A stretch of DNA of 64,000 bases from Bacteroidales bacterium (lineage in GTDB: Bacteria > Bacteroidota > Bacteroidia > Bacteroidales > WCHB1-69). The notes under the pieces were generated by a model that saw only the letters and a program-made list of their open reading frames with translations, was not told the origin of the DNA and searched no databases. Shown one piece after another: positions 17,076-26,744 of the stretch. The position numbers were made by a program, and so were the translations under genes. The stretch's first letter is position 1. The number at the start of each line of letters is the position of its first letter. Where the stretch lies: positions 112,596 to 176,595 of the forward strand of contig JAKSMG010000003.1 in NCBI GenBank assembly GCA_024400755.1, read 5' to 3'.

Positions 17076-18467
17076 CTAATCTTTGAGGCAACGAACAGAA
17101 AAAGGGAGATGCTTACTAAAAGGATAATATATTATACTTGGAAATTTATAAGATAATTGAAGCAAGTCCGCATTGTCGTCATTTGACTGGGTGGCACTCC
17201 AAAAATAAGCGGATGTGCCAAATTGGCTGCCATCACCTCCGCCTCCGGAATAGCCAGCGGGTAAGGCATTGAAACCAGAGGCATTATTGGCAGACTGGTC
17301 GTTGCCTACAGCACAACGTACACCATAAAGGTCGTCCCAACCGGAAGTAGATGCCAACGCTTTTGCAATAGTGGTACTATATTGATCACACCTATATTGG
17401 CCATTATTGCTCATATAGTCGAACAGCGTTGTCCACTCTGGAGAACTTGGCACGTGCCATCCATCAGGACAAAGTCCCTGCACGCCGGAGGGTGAAGCAT
17501 CGGAAGAGGCTTCACCATTCATCACCGCACGCCAATTGTAAAGATAGCCGTACGTACCAACATTGCTGCTGTCATTATTGGGATACCAGCGAAAAGGAGT
17601 TGTTGTCCAGCTATTCCCATAGTCATATAACAATATGCTGTCTCCATTGGGATAGTGCGTCGTTCGCAAGTTCTCTGCCATCCAGCACTGACTGCCTATC
17701 CGTACCGTCTGGTACACATTGCCATCAATATCTGTTACCGTAGGCGTTTCTTTGCACGTCTCGATTTCAGGTGTCTGAAAATGAAAATAGAGTACAAAAT
17801 CCTCAGATGTTTGCTGTTGCTGCCGAACCATCTGGCTGGCATACTCAACCCCATCTATAACGGCATAACCGATATAGGCCATCAGGTCTCTTCTGTGAAA
17901 AACATTCGTGGATTGACCTTTTTCGTTTGATGGCACAGTTGTTGCATACGATTGGTTCTCGCCTGTATATTGAAGTGAAATTTGTCCCGCATTGCCCTTG
18001 TTGACAATCTTAATTGATGACGACAGATTTTTGAATCGGGCAGTGACAATATAGGTTTGTGGGTTGGTAAGCATAACTCTGAAAGAGTGGATGCCCATTG
18101 GCAAATTATTGCTATAAGCTGCAATCTGCCGTCCATCCATACTCAGTACCTCAATGGATACCGTACCTTCGTTGGGGAGCGAGAGACAAAAGTCCGAAAC
18201 TCCGTCAAAAGGATTCGGCACATTATGCGTAAGACCGAACTCCTTGACATTGGCAAAATCTTCAATAGCCGTTATACTTAACGTCAGTGTTGTGTCGGGA
18301 TAGTAAATGGTTTCCTGCCAATTCTGAGCGAAGTCGGCAATGAGAACTCTGTCCAAACGGATATAATTGTTATATACATCCCGGCCTGTAAATGTAAGCG
18401 TCGTGGTTTGTGCTGTCGCATAAAACACATTCGCCAAAATTAAAATGAGAAACAATATTTTTTTCAT
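17076..18467 (-). CDS. Secreted FISUMP-domain protein with an internal sorting-domain-like module
   Basis: The ATG at 18467 gives 463 residues with a signal peptide (cleavage near Tyr-Ala-Thr-Ala-Gln, about 20). The C-terminal half (about 240-463) is a Fibrobacter succinogenes major paralogous (FISUMP, TIGR02145) domain: IGSQCWMAENLRTT, YGYLYNWRAVMNG, CPDGWHVPSSPEW, NASGFNALPAGY, FWSATQ and a final FSVRCLKD. FISUMP is a C-type-lectin-like surface module. Around residues 75-170 there is a segment resembling a T9SS or FlgD-like beta domain (LTHNVPNPFDGVSDF, then EVLSMDGRQIAAY). It is internal instead of terminal. The upstream promoter at 18570 supports the start. Binding partner unknown. Confidence 0.85.
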   Translation of the reverse strand: MKKILFLILILANVFYATAQTTTLTFTGRDVYNNYIRLDRVLIADFAQNWQETIYYPDTTLTLSITAIEDFANVKEFGLTHNVPNPFDGVSDFCLSLPNEGTVSIEVLSMDGRQIAAYSNNLPMGIHSFRVMLTNPQTYIVTARFKNLSSSIKIVNKGNAGQISLQYTGENQSYATTVPSNEKGQSTNVFHRRDLMAYIGYAVIDGVEYASQMVRQQQQTSEDFVLYFHFQTPEIETCKETPTVTDIDGNVYQTVRIGSQCWMAENLRTTHYPNGDSILLYDYGNSWTTTPFRWYPNNDSSNVGTYGYLYNWRAVMNGEASSDASPSGVQGLCPDGWHVPSSPEWTTLFDYMSNNGQYRCDQYSTTIAKALASTSGWDDLYGVRCAVGNDQSANNASGFNALPAGYSGGGGDGSQFGTSAYFWSATQSNDDNADLLQLSYKFPSIIYYPFSKHLPFSVRCLKD

Positions 18468-18569
18468 AGTTCTTAATTTTTCTCGCATTCCGACTCTGCG
18501 ATGCAATTTGCCGAATCGGAATATTACGTTTATATATATTATATGACGCATAAAATTCCAAAAACGTTA

Positions 18570-18577
18570 CAAAAATA
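18570..18577 (-). promoter_or_regulatory. Promoter -7 element of the FISUMP gene
   Basis: TATTTTTG on the minus strand, about 100 bases upstream of the ATG at 18467. Confidence 0.5.
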
Positions 18578-18754
18578 CGTTTTTTTTCGAAATTATCCCA
18601 TTGGGTTCAGTATAAGAATTTTATTATTGCTTGTCCGGTAAACATTTTTCACAGCAGAAAAATAAGGCGGCACGTATCCTTCTCCCAGATTGTGACGATG
18701 TTCAGGGCGAAAAAGATGCCAGCTTCAATGCACCGCAATCAGTCAAAATAAATA
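18578..18754. other. Intergenic region with a repeat-like motif
   Basis: No gene is visible. The stretch at about 18622-18642 (ATTGCTTGTCCGGTAAAC) resembles 1520-1535 (ATTGCTGTCCGCTAAAC), which hints at scattered copies of one short repeated element. Confidence 0.3.
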
Positions 18755-19984
18755 CTAATCAAACTTTATGGCGGTCAAAGGACTGATTTTGCGTGCTACC
18801 ACGTAGGCAGGAATCGTCAAGGCAGCCACACAAAGCACGAAAACTCCAAGATTCAGTCCCAAAATCATTGGAATATTAAATTGTATGGGAACATACGCCA
18901 CATAATAGGTGGCCGCATCCAATTTCACCCAATGCCATTGCTGCTGTGCCAAACCTATGGCAAAGGCCAACACATTGCCCCAAATCAACCCCCTTATCAA
19001 TATATTGGAAGCAATGGCGATAAAAAGACGTACTACCGCTTTGGTCTTCATTCCCAATGTTTTCAAAATGCCAATGGCGGAAGTCTGCTCGATTACAATG
19101 ATAAAAAACGTTGACATCATCGTAATCAAACAAACAAAAAAAGTAATAATCAATAAAACCACCACATTGGTGTCAAAAAGGGCAATCCATTGAAAAATTT
19201 CAGGGAAAATTTGCTTTATCGTTTCCGCCTTCAATTTATAACCCACTTTCCCGTCAATTTGCTCGCCTAAGTCGTCAATTTCATTAAAATCTCGAAGCAA
19301 GATTTCCATTCCTCCCACCATATTGCTATCCCATTGGTTTAATTTCTGCACCTGTCGCAAATCCACCAAGGCAAACTGTTTGTCATATTCGGGCAAACCG
19401 GTTTCATAAATACCCACCACGATAAAATTACGCTGCATGGGCGGATCCTGCACGAAATAAGTCCGAACTTTATCCCCAATGTTTAACTTCAGCCGCTGAG
19501 ACATTGTTTTGGAAATCAATATTTCCTTAGAAGGCACGGTGTCATTGACATTCAAAAATGTACCTTCCAGCATATTTTGTTGAAAATGCGTCGTATCAAA
19601 AGTATCGTCAATACCTTTTAAGACAATACCTTCCACCTGATCTTTCGTTTTGATAACGCCCGACTTGGTAGAAAAACACTGCAAGGATTGAACTTGCGGC
19701 ATTCGCCTGATTTCTTCAACAAAATCCTGATTTTTGTCAAAGGGAACTGGTTCAAAAGAATAATTCATATCATAATTTGAGATACGAATATGTGAACCCA
19801 TCGAAACAACCTTTTCCCTAATAACCTGCTTATAACCTGTGGTAATAGCAATGGCAATAATCATTACGACTATTCCCAAGGCAACACCGGCGATAGAAAT
19901 AGAAACAATAGGGCGAGAAAATTTGTTGTCCTCATTTCGCAACAATTTCCTCGCCGTATTGATATAGAATTTCAATAAAGACAT
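18755..19984 (-). CDS. LolC/LolE-type ABC transporter permease (FtsX-like)
   Basis: The 409-residue protein has the four-helix MacB/FtsX layout: a first helix after RPIVSISIAGVALGIVVMI (about 25-45), a large periplasmic domain (about 50-260), then three helices (about 270-300, 315-345, 370-395) with the typical VLLIITFFVCLITMMSTFF, then SAIGILKTLGMK coupling loop. Such permeases work with a LolD ATPase to release lipoproteins from the inner membrane. No ATPase gene is adjacent. It starts one base after the stop of the outer-membrane protein gene upstream, so they form an operon. Confidence 0.9.
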   Translation of the reverse strand: MSLLKFYINTARKLLRNEDNKFSRPIVSISIAGVALGIVVMIIAIAITTGYKQVIREKVVSMGSHIRISNYDMNYSFEPVPFDKNQDFVEEIRRMPQVQSLQCFSTKSGVIKTKDQVEGIVLKGIDDTFDTTHFQQNMLEGTFLNVNDTVPSKEILISKTMSQRLKLNIGDKVRTYFVQDPPMQRNFIVVGIYETGLPEYDKQFALVDLRQVQKLNQWDSNMVGGMEILLRDFNEIDDLGEQIDGKVGYKLKAETIKQIFPEIFQWIALFDTNVVVLLIITFFVCLITMMSTFFIIVIEQTSAIGILKTLGMKTKAVVRLFIAIASNILIRGLIWGNVLAFAIGLAQQQWHWVKLDAATYYVAYVPIQFNIPMILGLNLGVFVLCVAALTIPAYVVARKISPLTAIKFD

Positions 19985-19985
19985 T

Positions 19986-20573
19986 TTAGAAAGTATAGTT
20001 GTAGCCTATCCTCACCTGCGGGGTGTACCAATTGGAATAATATCTAAATCCATCGCCATTATATTGATATACAGGCAATAACACCAAGAAGTTCATACTT
20101 GAATGAACAGAAATATTGGTTCTATACCCAGCACCCACCAAAACCACGTGGGAATTGGTTCTCTGTGCTTCGTACATATACGGCTGATAATTCACCCATT
20201 CATACCCGGCGTGGATAATGAATTGTCGCTGAAACAAATATGCTTCAACAAAAGGATTGGCTCCAAAGGTATGTCCAACCCATTTTTCAGGAATATACCA
20301 ACGTAACGTATATGAAATGTTAGCACCTATCATCAACCAATCCAATGGCAATATACCGATTTTCGGCTGCAAACAAAATCCCATAGGATTTCCAATCTGC
20401 AAATTGAAGTTACCACCCGTCTGGAATTTGATTTTTCTATTGTTCATAGCATCATCTCCCGAAGGGGAAACCGTACGCAAACTTTTGGGAAGAGGCACAT
20501 TGACATTCACATTCTGTGCCCATAATCCTTGGCATACAAAGGCAAACAGTAAAAAGACTATAACTTTCTTCAT
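19986..20573 (-). CDS. Secreted outer-membrane protein, unknown function
   Basis: The 195-residue product has a signal peptide (cleavage near Leu-Trp-Ala-Gln, about 20) and a Tyr/Trp/Asn-rich mature part with alternating strands, ending in an aromatic strand (RIGYNYTF). This fits a small outer-membrane barrel. Its stop is 1 base before the ATG of the LolC/E-type permease, and pta ends 6 bases upstream, giving the order pta - this gene - permease. I cannot name the family. Confidence 0.7.
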   Translation of the reverse strand: MKKVIVFLLFAFVCQGLWAQNVNVNVPLPKSLRTVSPSGDDAMNNRKIKFQTGGNFNLQIGNPMGFCLQPKIGILPLDWLMIGANISYTLRWYIPEKWVGHTFGANPFVEAYLFQRQFIIHAGYEWVNYQPYMYEAQRTNSHVVLVGAGYRTNISVHSSMNFLVLLPVYQYNGDGFRYYSNWYTPQVRIGYNYTF

Positions 20574-20579
20574 AGCAGA

Positions 20580-21581
20580 TTATTTTCCAGCTGCCTGACA
20601 AGCTGTAATAGCGACTAAACTTACAATATCGTCAACGGAGCAACCGCGAGACAAGTCGTTGATAGGAGCAGCCATACCCTGCATCACAGGACCAACGGCA
20701 TCGGCACCAGCCATACGCTGAACCAACTTGTAAGCAATGTTTCCAACTTCCAATGATGGGAATACCAACACATTGGCCTTACCGGCAACTGGGCTTCCCG
20801 GAGCTTTTTTCTCTGCCACAGAAGGAATAATGGCGGCATCGGCCTGCAAATCGCCATCAATAACCAAAGTTGGATCCATTTCCTTTGCGATGCGTGTAGC
20901 ATTCACCACCTTGTCAACCAATTCGTGTTTAGCGGAACCCTTGGTAGAGAAACTCAACATAGCGATACGAGGTTCGATACCTGCGATATTACGAGCAGTT
21001 TGAGCAGTCACAACGGCAATTTGAGCCAATTTGTTTTCGTCGGTATTAGGATCTGCGGCACAATCAGCAAACACCATAATGCCGTTATCGCCCCATTTCT
21101 TGTCAGGGAAGCACATGATGAAAGCACCTGAAACCACGGAAATACCCGGCAAAGTCTTCACGATTTGGAAAGCAGGACGCAAAACATCGCCAGTTGAGTG
21201 TTGAGCACCGGTCACTTCACCATCGGCATCACCGTTTTTAATCAAAAGGGTGGCCAAATACAAAGGATCTTCTACCAATTTGCGGGCTTCTTCAATGGTC
21301 ATGCCTTTTTTCTTACGGATTTCGCAAAGCATTTCAGCATAAAATTCCTTTTTAGGATTATCCATTGGGTCAATAATTTCAGCTTTGCCGATATTTTTCA
21401 GATTCCATTCAGCGGCTTCCGCTTCAATTTTGGCCTTATTACCCAATAAAACGATGCCGGCATAGCCATTTTCGATAATGATGTCGGCTGCCTTGAGGGT
21501 TCTTTCTTCTTCGCCTTCTGCCAAGACGATGCGTTTGTTGACGGTTTTTGCCTTTGCCTTGATTTGATCTATAATATTCAT
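20580..21581 (-). CDS. pta: Phosphate acetyltransferase
   Basis: Pta converts acetyl-CoA and phosphate to acetyl phosphate, the first step of the ATP-yielding acetate pathway. The 333-residue protein is the short single-domain form. Motifs visible include LVEDPLYLATLLIKNGDADGEVTGA, quoted here in part as VEDPLYLATLLIKNGDADG (about 85-105), and a C-terminal segment IAYKLVQRMAGADAVGP followed by GMAAPINDLSRGCS, typical of PTA_PTB enzymes. Acetate kinase, usually adjacent in this phylum, begins at 63617 on the other strand, so the pair is separated here. Confidence 0.95.
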   Translation of the reverse strand: MNIIDQIKAKAKTVNKRIVLAEGEEERTLKAADIIIENGYAGIVLLGNKAKIEAEAAEWNLKNIGKAEIIDPMDNPKKEFYAEMLCEIRKKKGMTIEEARKLVEDPLYLATLLIKNGDADGEVTGAQHSTGDVLRPAFQIVKTLPGISVVSGAFIMCFPDKKWGDNGIMVFADCAADPNTDENKLAQIAVVTAQTARNIAGIEPRIAMLSFSTKGSAKHELVDKVVNATRIAKEMDPTLVIDGDLQADAAIIPSVAEKKAPGSPVAGKANVLVFPSLEVGNIAYKLVQRMAGADAVGPVMQGMAAPINDLSRGCSVDDIVSLVAITACQAAGK

Positions 21582-21666
21582 AACACTTCTACGGACCTCG
21601 GAACATAATTAGTTAAAGGAATTTCACGGCAGCACGAAGTCCATTAATGCTGTCAGAAACAACTCG

Positions 21667-21674
21667 CAAAGATA
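21667..21674 (-). promoter_or_regulatory. Promoter -7 element of pta
   Basis: TATCTTTG on the minus strand about 86 bases upstream of the ATG at 21581. A weak TTGG lies about 17 bases further upstream. Confidence 0.55.
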
Positions 21675-21705
21675 CACAAAATTTTAATACCCAACCTTAT
21701 TGAAC

Positions 21706-24700
21706 TTATGAATGCTTTTGCATCACCAATTCAGGCAAAATGACCGCACTTTCTTCCGTATCATCTTCCCCTTTCCAGGCAACGATAAAACGTACACGTG
21801 ATGAAACATACTCGTAACCCTTGCCTCTTAAGCCTTCATAATATTCAGCAAAAGCCTTTGACAAACGTGCCACACAGAATTTTTGACCATTAATTTCAGC
21901 AAAAAAATCATATTTTACTAATAATAATGGACTTCCACTGCTTAAAGAAAAAATTTGTTTCTTTTTATCCTTGAAAAAACCCAAAAACACATCTCGATGC
22001 GTTAATTGCAAAATAATTTGCTGTGGTTCGGGGTAGATATTATTATCTCTGGTTTCTCTCATTCCAGAAAAATGAATTCCTTTAAACAAATCATTGTTGC
22101 AATGAATGTATAACTCCTTTTTGGCACGGGTCATGCCCACATAAATTTTTCTAAAGTCAGCATCTTCACTGACATTCACTTGATTCAACATCAAAAAAAC
22201 CGTATCAAATTCTCGACCTTTGGCTTTATGGATAGTGGAAACAAATATTGTGTTTTTTTCATCTTCCAAAAAATCCTCGATTTGTGATTCGTTAGTAAAT
22301 TCCTGTAGATCAGTAAAATATTTTTTATTATTGATTTTTTCAAAAGTCAAGAAAAATTGACGAATAATGGGTAAACAGGTGCTTTTCTGAAAATGTTGTT
22401 GTGTTTGTTCTTTCGAATTTTCCCATAATTCATCAGAAATCATGGGAGAACTAAGTTTTTTCTGAATAAACTTCATAAAATACCGCACTTCAGCCAAATC
22501 ATAAAAACGAAAACCATCAAGAGACTGTATCAATTTTACAGGCATCTGATGCTGACGCAACAAACCAACAATACGCAAGGCTTCTTCATTAGTATTCGTC
22601 AAAACGCACGTTTTCCCTATAGGACAAACATTTAAAATGTTCCGGACCACAGGTATTTCCAAATTATTACTTTGATGTCTAACCAATTCAACTACCCCTG
22701 CTTCTGCCGACATCGAATGAATTGACGACTTTTTCATTCTATTGGTAATATGATGGACAAACTGATTTGCCAACTCAACAATCGTCTTCGTACTACGATA
22801 ATTCTCCACCATTTCATACTTAATTGACTGATCTTGAGTCATTAAAGAACGAAAATAAGAAGAGCTGGATCCACGAAATTCATAAATATTTTGATCATCA
22901 TCGCCTACGGCTATTACGCGCATATCTTCGTTATGATGCATAAGTGCACGTACTAAGGCATATTCATTTTCATCCATATCCTGTGCCTCATCAATGACCA
23001 ATACCGTCTTTGTGATCTTGCCTTGTTCCACCTCGTTTTGGTTAATGGCCTCCACTGCTCGTTTTACCACATCTTGCGAATCCGTCAAATTACCAATTTT
23101 CCCTAAAATGTCAAAACTATAAGAATGAAAAGTCTTTATATCAACAAAATAAGCGGCATTACCGATCAGTTCTATCAACCTCATCTTAAATTCTGTGGCA
23201 GCTGCTCGTGAAAAAGTCAGCATCAACAACTGCTCATGTTTCACATCCTCCATAATCAACAACGAAGCCAACTTATGTACCAACACTCGCGTTTTACCGC
23301 TTCCAGGCCCTGCAGCGACAACAATGCAGCGAGAATCCTTGTCATTGATAATATTACTCTGTACTTCCGATAATTCTCCAAAAATTTTCTGAAATTTTTG
23401 TGGTGATATGTTCCTTTTTATTTCAGATGAACGCTCCCCTTTAAAATACTTGCTGATAAATTTCTTAAAATCCATCTGAAAATAATCCTGAACAAATTGA
23501 AGAGCGGCATCGTAACTTTTCACCATCAAATTGGCATACTCACCCACAATATGGATTTGTTGGATTTTTTGCTTATAAAATTCATCCAACAAACGATAAT
23601 CGTCTTTTTTGAATAAGACTTTGTTTTCAACCAAGCGTTTAATCTGCATTCCGTTATACAATACTAGAAAACCACCTTCCAATCTAAGTGCACCAATTTT
23701 TGACAAATACAACAACGCCTCCTCAATGTCTTCCAATTGGATTTTTTGCGGATCGAAAGCCATTAAAATCTGCTTCTTATACATTTCCAACAAATTGACT
23801 ACGGAAAAAGAAACCATGATTTCATCTTTTTCGTATTGATTATTGGCAGATTGGTATAAAAAATCAACGATAAAACGACAAATCTCTATGCGCAATTGGA
23901 ATTTTTCACTCAATATTTGATAATCTATTGTGGGAAAAGCACGTGATGATTCACCATCGTTTTTGTCTTCTTTGCGTATGTATTTTTTGATGGTTAAGAA
24001 AAAAAGCAATGTCCGCAGGTTTTTTACCGAAGAATCCTTCACTCCTTCTTTAATGGCTAATTCATTTAACTCTTTAATTGTCAATGAATTATAATCACCA
24101 TATAATTGCTTTATCAAGAAATTCTCCAATCTTGCGAATTTATCCAACAATAATTTCGACTTGTTCAGCGAATTTTCCCTAAAAATAACCGCAGACATAT
24201 CAAAAGTATCAGCCAAAATGCCTTCCTGTCTCATTAAATTCACAGAATTAATGACATTTTCCTTTGGCATTCCCAGCATATCCGCCAAATAGTCAACTCT
24301 TGATTCCGCATCATCAATCCCATTTTGAGTAGTGTTTTTACTGGTAATCAATGATTTGATAATTCGGATAGCTTGTTCTCTTTCATTTTCATTGGCAAAA
24401 AGTGCAGATTGGGTTATTTTGCGGCGGGCTTCCTCCATATTTTTTACCAATATACCGCTGGCAAAAACATGTGGAACATTTTGTCCTCGCTCAACGTAGC
24501 CAGCTTTTTCCAATGCGGCAATGGCCGTCCTGACTCGAGTCTCAACATCCACCACCGCGTCATCCCAACCCGCCTGGCGGGCAATTTCCAAAGCTGAACA
24601 CTGCACATCCTTCCTTTTCTTCGTCAAATCCTTAATTGCCTTCCAAACTTGCTGTATTTCACTAATACTCAATTTTGTCTGATTTAGCAAAATAAAATGT

Positions 24701-26508
24701 TTGTCTAAATCCGCATCATTGAACAAAACATAGCAATCCGCTTGCAGATGTTCATCCCGACCGGCACGTCCCGCTTCTTGGACATAATTCTCCAAAGAAT
24801 CTGATATTTCATAATGTACAACCAGTTTCACATCCTTTTTATCGACACCCATCCCAAATGCAGAAGTGGCAACAATAATCTGAACCTTGTTCGCAATAAA
24901 AGCGTTTTGATTTTCAATTTTATCCGACGCTTCCATTTTGCCATTAAAAGGACGAGCCGAGAACCCGTCTCTTTCTAATCTTTCTGCCAGTTTTATCGTT
25001 GTTTTCGTACGAGAAACATAAACAATTGTTGGACAATTTTTTGCACTAATCAGATGGCGCAATGTATTATATTTCTGTTCATCTGTTTCAGCATGAATTA
25101 CCGCATAATGCAAATTAGTTCGGGTTGCGGCAGTCGCTAAAATCTTCAACTCTCGTCCTAATTCTGCCTTAAAATAATCGCAAATGTCAGAAATAACTTT
25201 CGGTTTTGCAGTAGCAGTGAAACAAGAGACAGGAATAGGTTGTTGACTTTGCTTTTTTTGCTGAAGTTGACGAATGAAAGAACCTATATAGAGATAATCC
25301 ACTCTAAAATCCTGACCCCAAGCCGAAAAACAGTGAGCCTCATCGATGACAAAACGCACTATATTTCTGGAAAGCAACAATTTTTCGATGGTACGAGAAC
25401 GCAACGATTCAGGTGAAATGTACAAAATCGACGCAGAGCCGTCGGCTACTCGCTCACAGGCATCAGCACGGGTAACAGGATCCAAAAGTCCGTTGATGGT
25501 TACAGCACTGGTTATTCCCTGTGCCGACAAATTGTCAACCTGATCCTTCATCAACGACTGCAAAGGAGAAATGACAACAGTAAGCCCATGAGTAGTGTTT
25601 CCCGAAATAATCGCTGGGAGCTGAAAAGTTAGTGACTTCCCTCCTCCCGTAGGAAAAACAGCCAATAATGACTCTCCTTCCACAGCTACTTGCACAGCTT
25701 TTTCTTGAAGTGCTTCACCATTGTACGTTCGGAAAGCATCAAAGCCAAACACTTCTTTCAATTGTTTATGAATATTGAAATGCTGAAGACAATACGGACA
25801 ACCTTCGTGACACGGCGTATTGCACAATTGTTGTATTACGTTTTCGATTTGTGGAAAATTCGACAACAACCAAGGTGGAGTCACAGAACTGCTATCCGTC
25901 GTCTGAATCAATGCCAAAGCATACGCCAATTCGCAAGGGACAGTCTTTATCAATAACGCGATATCCGAATGATGACAAATTTTTTCTTCAAAAGAATTTT
26001 TAATCAGCTGCACAACATCAAGGCGTTTCGGAATGCAATTTACGTACTCGAAAAAACCGTGAAATTCCTTTTTATCATATAACAAATGACAAAAAATCTG
26101 CTGAATATCCTCAGAAAGCGAAGAAAAAGCATTGATTTCATCATACAATAACTCCTTTGCCTTCAAACTGTCATTCACGGGATTATTTAATTCTTCGGTT
26201 TGCAGTTTGTCATTTTTAACCAATGCGTGATAAGGACGTTTTGGAAAAAGAAGTGGGGACAAATACAGGGTATCAATAGCAGCAGCCCTGATTTTTTGAA
26301 ACAAACCTGCTTCCTCATTAATGAACATTAAATCATGATGTATGATATTGTGCCCACACACGAACTTGGGTTTGCCGACAAAACGGAAAAAGTCGTCTTT
26401 ATTTCCCGAATGAAAAACGGCACCGTTGTCTTTTACCGCTCCAAAATCACGAATTTTGTGATTTTTTTCGCTTACTTCGACATCAATAAAAACAACAGAA
26501 TTTTCCAT
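21706..26508 (-). CDS. DEDDh-type exonuclease / RecQ helicase / UvrD-type helicase fusion
   Basis: This 1600-residue protein joins three modules. Residues 1-130 resemble a DnaQ-type 3'-5' exonuclease: FIDVEV (acidic pair at 9 and 11), GHNIIHHDL, and a distal Asp motif. A Cys cluster follows (CHEGCPYC, about 240). Residues about 260-760 are a RecQ helicase: PTGGGKS near 286, DEAHCFSAWGQDFR near 390, FTATAKPKV, and the conserved VQEAGRAGRD. Residues about 1050-1520 are a superfamily 1 helicase: AGPGSGKT near 1068, IDEAQD near 1173, GDDDQNIYEFRG, YRSTKT, HKAKGREFD and MTRAKKEL. All motor motifs look intact. It has its own promoter and lies downstream of the restriction genes, so a role in DNA repair or in processing of invading DNA is likely. 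Confidence 0.92.
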   Translation of the reverse strand: MENSVVFIDVEVSEKNHKIRDFGAVKDNGAVFHSGNKDDFFRFVGKPKFVCGHNIIHHDLMFINEEAGLFQKIRAAAIDTLYLSPLLFPKRPYHALVKNDKLQTEELNNPVNDSLKAKELLYDEINAFSSLSEDIQQIFCHLLYDKKEFHGFFEYVNCIPKRLDVVQLIKNSFEEKICHHSDIALLIKTVPCELAYALALIQTTDSSSVTPPWLLSNFPQIENVIQQLCNTPCHEGCPYCLQHFNIHKQLKEVFGFDAFRTYNGEALQEKAVQVAVEGESLLAVFPTGGGKSLTFQLPAIISGNTTHGLTVVISPLQSLMKDQVDNLSAQGITSAVTINGLLDPVTRADACERVADGSASILYISPESLRSRTIEKLLLSRNIVRFVIDEAHCFSAWGQDFRVDYLYIGSFIRQLQQKKQSQQPIPVSCFTATAKPKVISDICDYFKAELGRELKILATAATRTNLHYAVIHAETDEQKYNTLRHLISAKNCPTIVYVSRTKTTIKLAERLERDGFSARPFNGKMEASDKIENQNAFIANKVQIIVATSAFGMGVDKKDVKLVVHYEISDSLENYVQEAGRAGRDEHLQADCYVLFNDADLDKHFILLNQTKLSISEIQQVWKAIKDLTKKRKDVQCSALEIARQAGWDDAVVDVETRVRTAIAALEKAGYVERGQNVPHVFASGILVKNMEEARRKITQSALFANENEREQAIRIIKSLITSKNTTQNGIDDAESRVDYLADMLGMPKENVINSVNLMRQEGILADTFDMSAVIFRENSLNKSKLLLDKFARLENFLIKQLYGDYNSLTIKELNELAIKEGVKDSSVKNLRTLLFFLTIKKYIRKEDKNDGESSRAFPTIDYQILSEKFQLRIEICRFIVDFLYQSANNQYEKDEIMVSFSVVNLLEMYKKQILMAFDPQKIQLEDIEEALLYLSKIGALRLEGGFLVLYNGMQIKRLVENKVLFKKDDYRLLDEFYKQKIQQIHIVGEYANLMVKSYDAALQFVQDYFQMDFKKFISKYFKGERSSEIKRNISPQKFQKIFGELSEVQSNIINDKDSRCIVVAAGPGSGKTRVLVHKLASLLIMEDVKHEQLLMLTFSRAAATEFKMRLIELIGNAAYFVDIKTFHSYSFDILGKIGNLTDSQDVVKRAVEAINQNEVEQGKITKTVLVIDEAQDMDENEYALVRALMHHNEDMRVIAVGDDDQNIYEFRGSSSSYFRSLMTQDQSIKYEMVENYRSTKTIVELANQFVHHITNRMKKSSIHSMSAEAGVVELVRHQSNNLEIPVVRNILNVCPIGKTCVLTNTNEEALRIVGLLRQHQMPVKLIQSLDGFRFYDLAEVRYFMKFIQKKLSSPMISDELWENSKEQTQQHFQKSTCLPIIRQFFLTFEKINNKKYFTDLQEFTNESQIEDFLEDEKNTIFVSTIHKAKGREFDTVFLMLNQVNVSEDADFRKIYVGMTRAKKELYIHCNNDLFKGIHFSGMRETRDNNIYPEPQQIILQLTHRDVFLGFFKDKKKQIFSLSSGSPLLLVKYDFFAEINGQKFCVARLSKAFAEYYEGLRGKGYEYVSSRVRFIVAWKGEDDTEESAVILPELVMQKHS

Positions 26509-26585
26509 ATTTGGCTTATTTTTTCAAAAATATAACCATTCCCCCATTAATAATGGGAAAAAACAGCATATAATTGATTATGGCA

Positions 26586-26617
26586 CAAAAATACGAAAAA
26601 TATCATTTTTCACCAAA
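26586..26617 (-). promoter_or_regulatory. Promoter of the RecQ/UvrD fusion gene
   Basis: On the minus strand TTTG (26614-26617), a 20-base spacer and TATTTTTG (26586-26593) give an almost ideal Bacteroidota promoter, about 78 bases before the ATG at 26508. The helicase can therefore be expressed independently of the restriction operon. Confidence 0.75.
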
Positions 26618-26744
26618 TTCTATGAAAACGTCAGAAAATTTTGTTTTTTTCATAGAATTTAATCAATTTTGATCAAAAAAATTGTACTTCTAAATTGAAC
26701 TTAAAAAACAACTTCTTAACTTAAATCTAAGATATTCAACAATC

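Noticed and set aside
16877..17086. 69-codon plus-strand open frame
   Set aside because: No promoter, ribosome site or recognisable motif; it overlaps the end of the FISUMP gene on the other strand.
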